From Clostridiales bacterium UBA1774 (GTDB lineage Bacteria; Bacillota; Clostridia; Oscillospirales; Oscillospiraceae), in the NCBI GenBank assembly GCA_002314635.1, contig DCGQ01000012.1, positions 11,757 to 45,177 of the forward strand: DNA of 33,421 nt, given 5' to 3'. The notes under the pieces are model-generated. The model was given only the letters and a program-made list of their open reading frames with translations. It did not search any database and had not been told where the DNA came from. Shown here piece after piece: positions 33,413-33,421 of the stretch (position 1 is the first letter of the stretch; every line of letters begins with the position of its first letter). The position numbers and the translations under genes were made by a program.

Positions 33413-33421
33413 AGTTACCCC

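Overview
The window looks like a chromosomal segment of a fairly GC-rich, anaerobic, gut-type Clostridia (Oscillospiraceae/Ruminococcaceae-like). This is inferred from a glycyl radical enzyme, a DUF4317 protein, Gram-positive signal peptides and lipoboxes, LysM wall-binding domains, a BlaR1-type peptidase, AGGAGG ribosome binding sites and standard TTGnnn-N17-TATAAT promoters. I saw no rRNA, tRNA, CRISPR array, insertion sequence or phage gene. The window holds about 25 protein genes in short operons on both strands, most separated by recognisable hairpin terminators.

Region 1-8.6 kb: the 3' two thirds of a glycyl radical enzyme; then two convergent secreted metallophosphoesterases, each ending in a LysM wall anchor (a 5'-nucleotidase type and a large modular calcineurin type with a duplicated N-terminal domain); then a sodium:neurotransmitter-symporter family transporter. 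Region 8.6-13.5 kb (minus strand): an azoreductase-like flavoprotein, a hybrid histidine kinase, and a solute-binding lipoprotein translationally coupled to the kinase. The lipoprotein carries a C-terminal part resembling the 5'-nucleotidase C-terminal domain, and no permease is present.

Region 13.6-16.7 kb (plus strand): a regulatory operon of an ECF-like sigma factor whose first ATG looks too far downstream, an unknown 142-residue protein, a STAS anti-anti-sigma protein, an RsbW-like anti-sigma kinase and a DUF4317 protein. Region 16.7-19.7 kb: an HxlR regulator plus small membrane protein, divergent from a two-[4Fe-4S] ferredoxin and a fumarate-reductase-like flavoprotein, with repeated operator-like sequences between them.

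Region 19.8-26.9 kb is the most unusual. A membrane protein with an Lnt-like nitrilase domain, a second seven-helix membrane block and a GGDEF (SGDEF) diguanylate cyclase domain lies between two minus-strand esterase operons. Those operons hold three paralogous PF00756-type esterases and one type-B carboxylesterase. Region 27-33.4 kb: a beta-helix lipoprotein, a secreted Ntn-type amide hydrolase in visibly more AT-rich DNA, and a long BlaR1/M56 sensor peptidase reading out of the window. Much of the window is devoted to surface hydrolysis (phosphoesters, amides), intracellular ester hydrolysis and membrane signalling (histidine kinase, c-di-GMP, partner switching, BlaR1).
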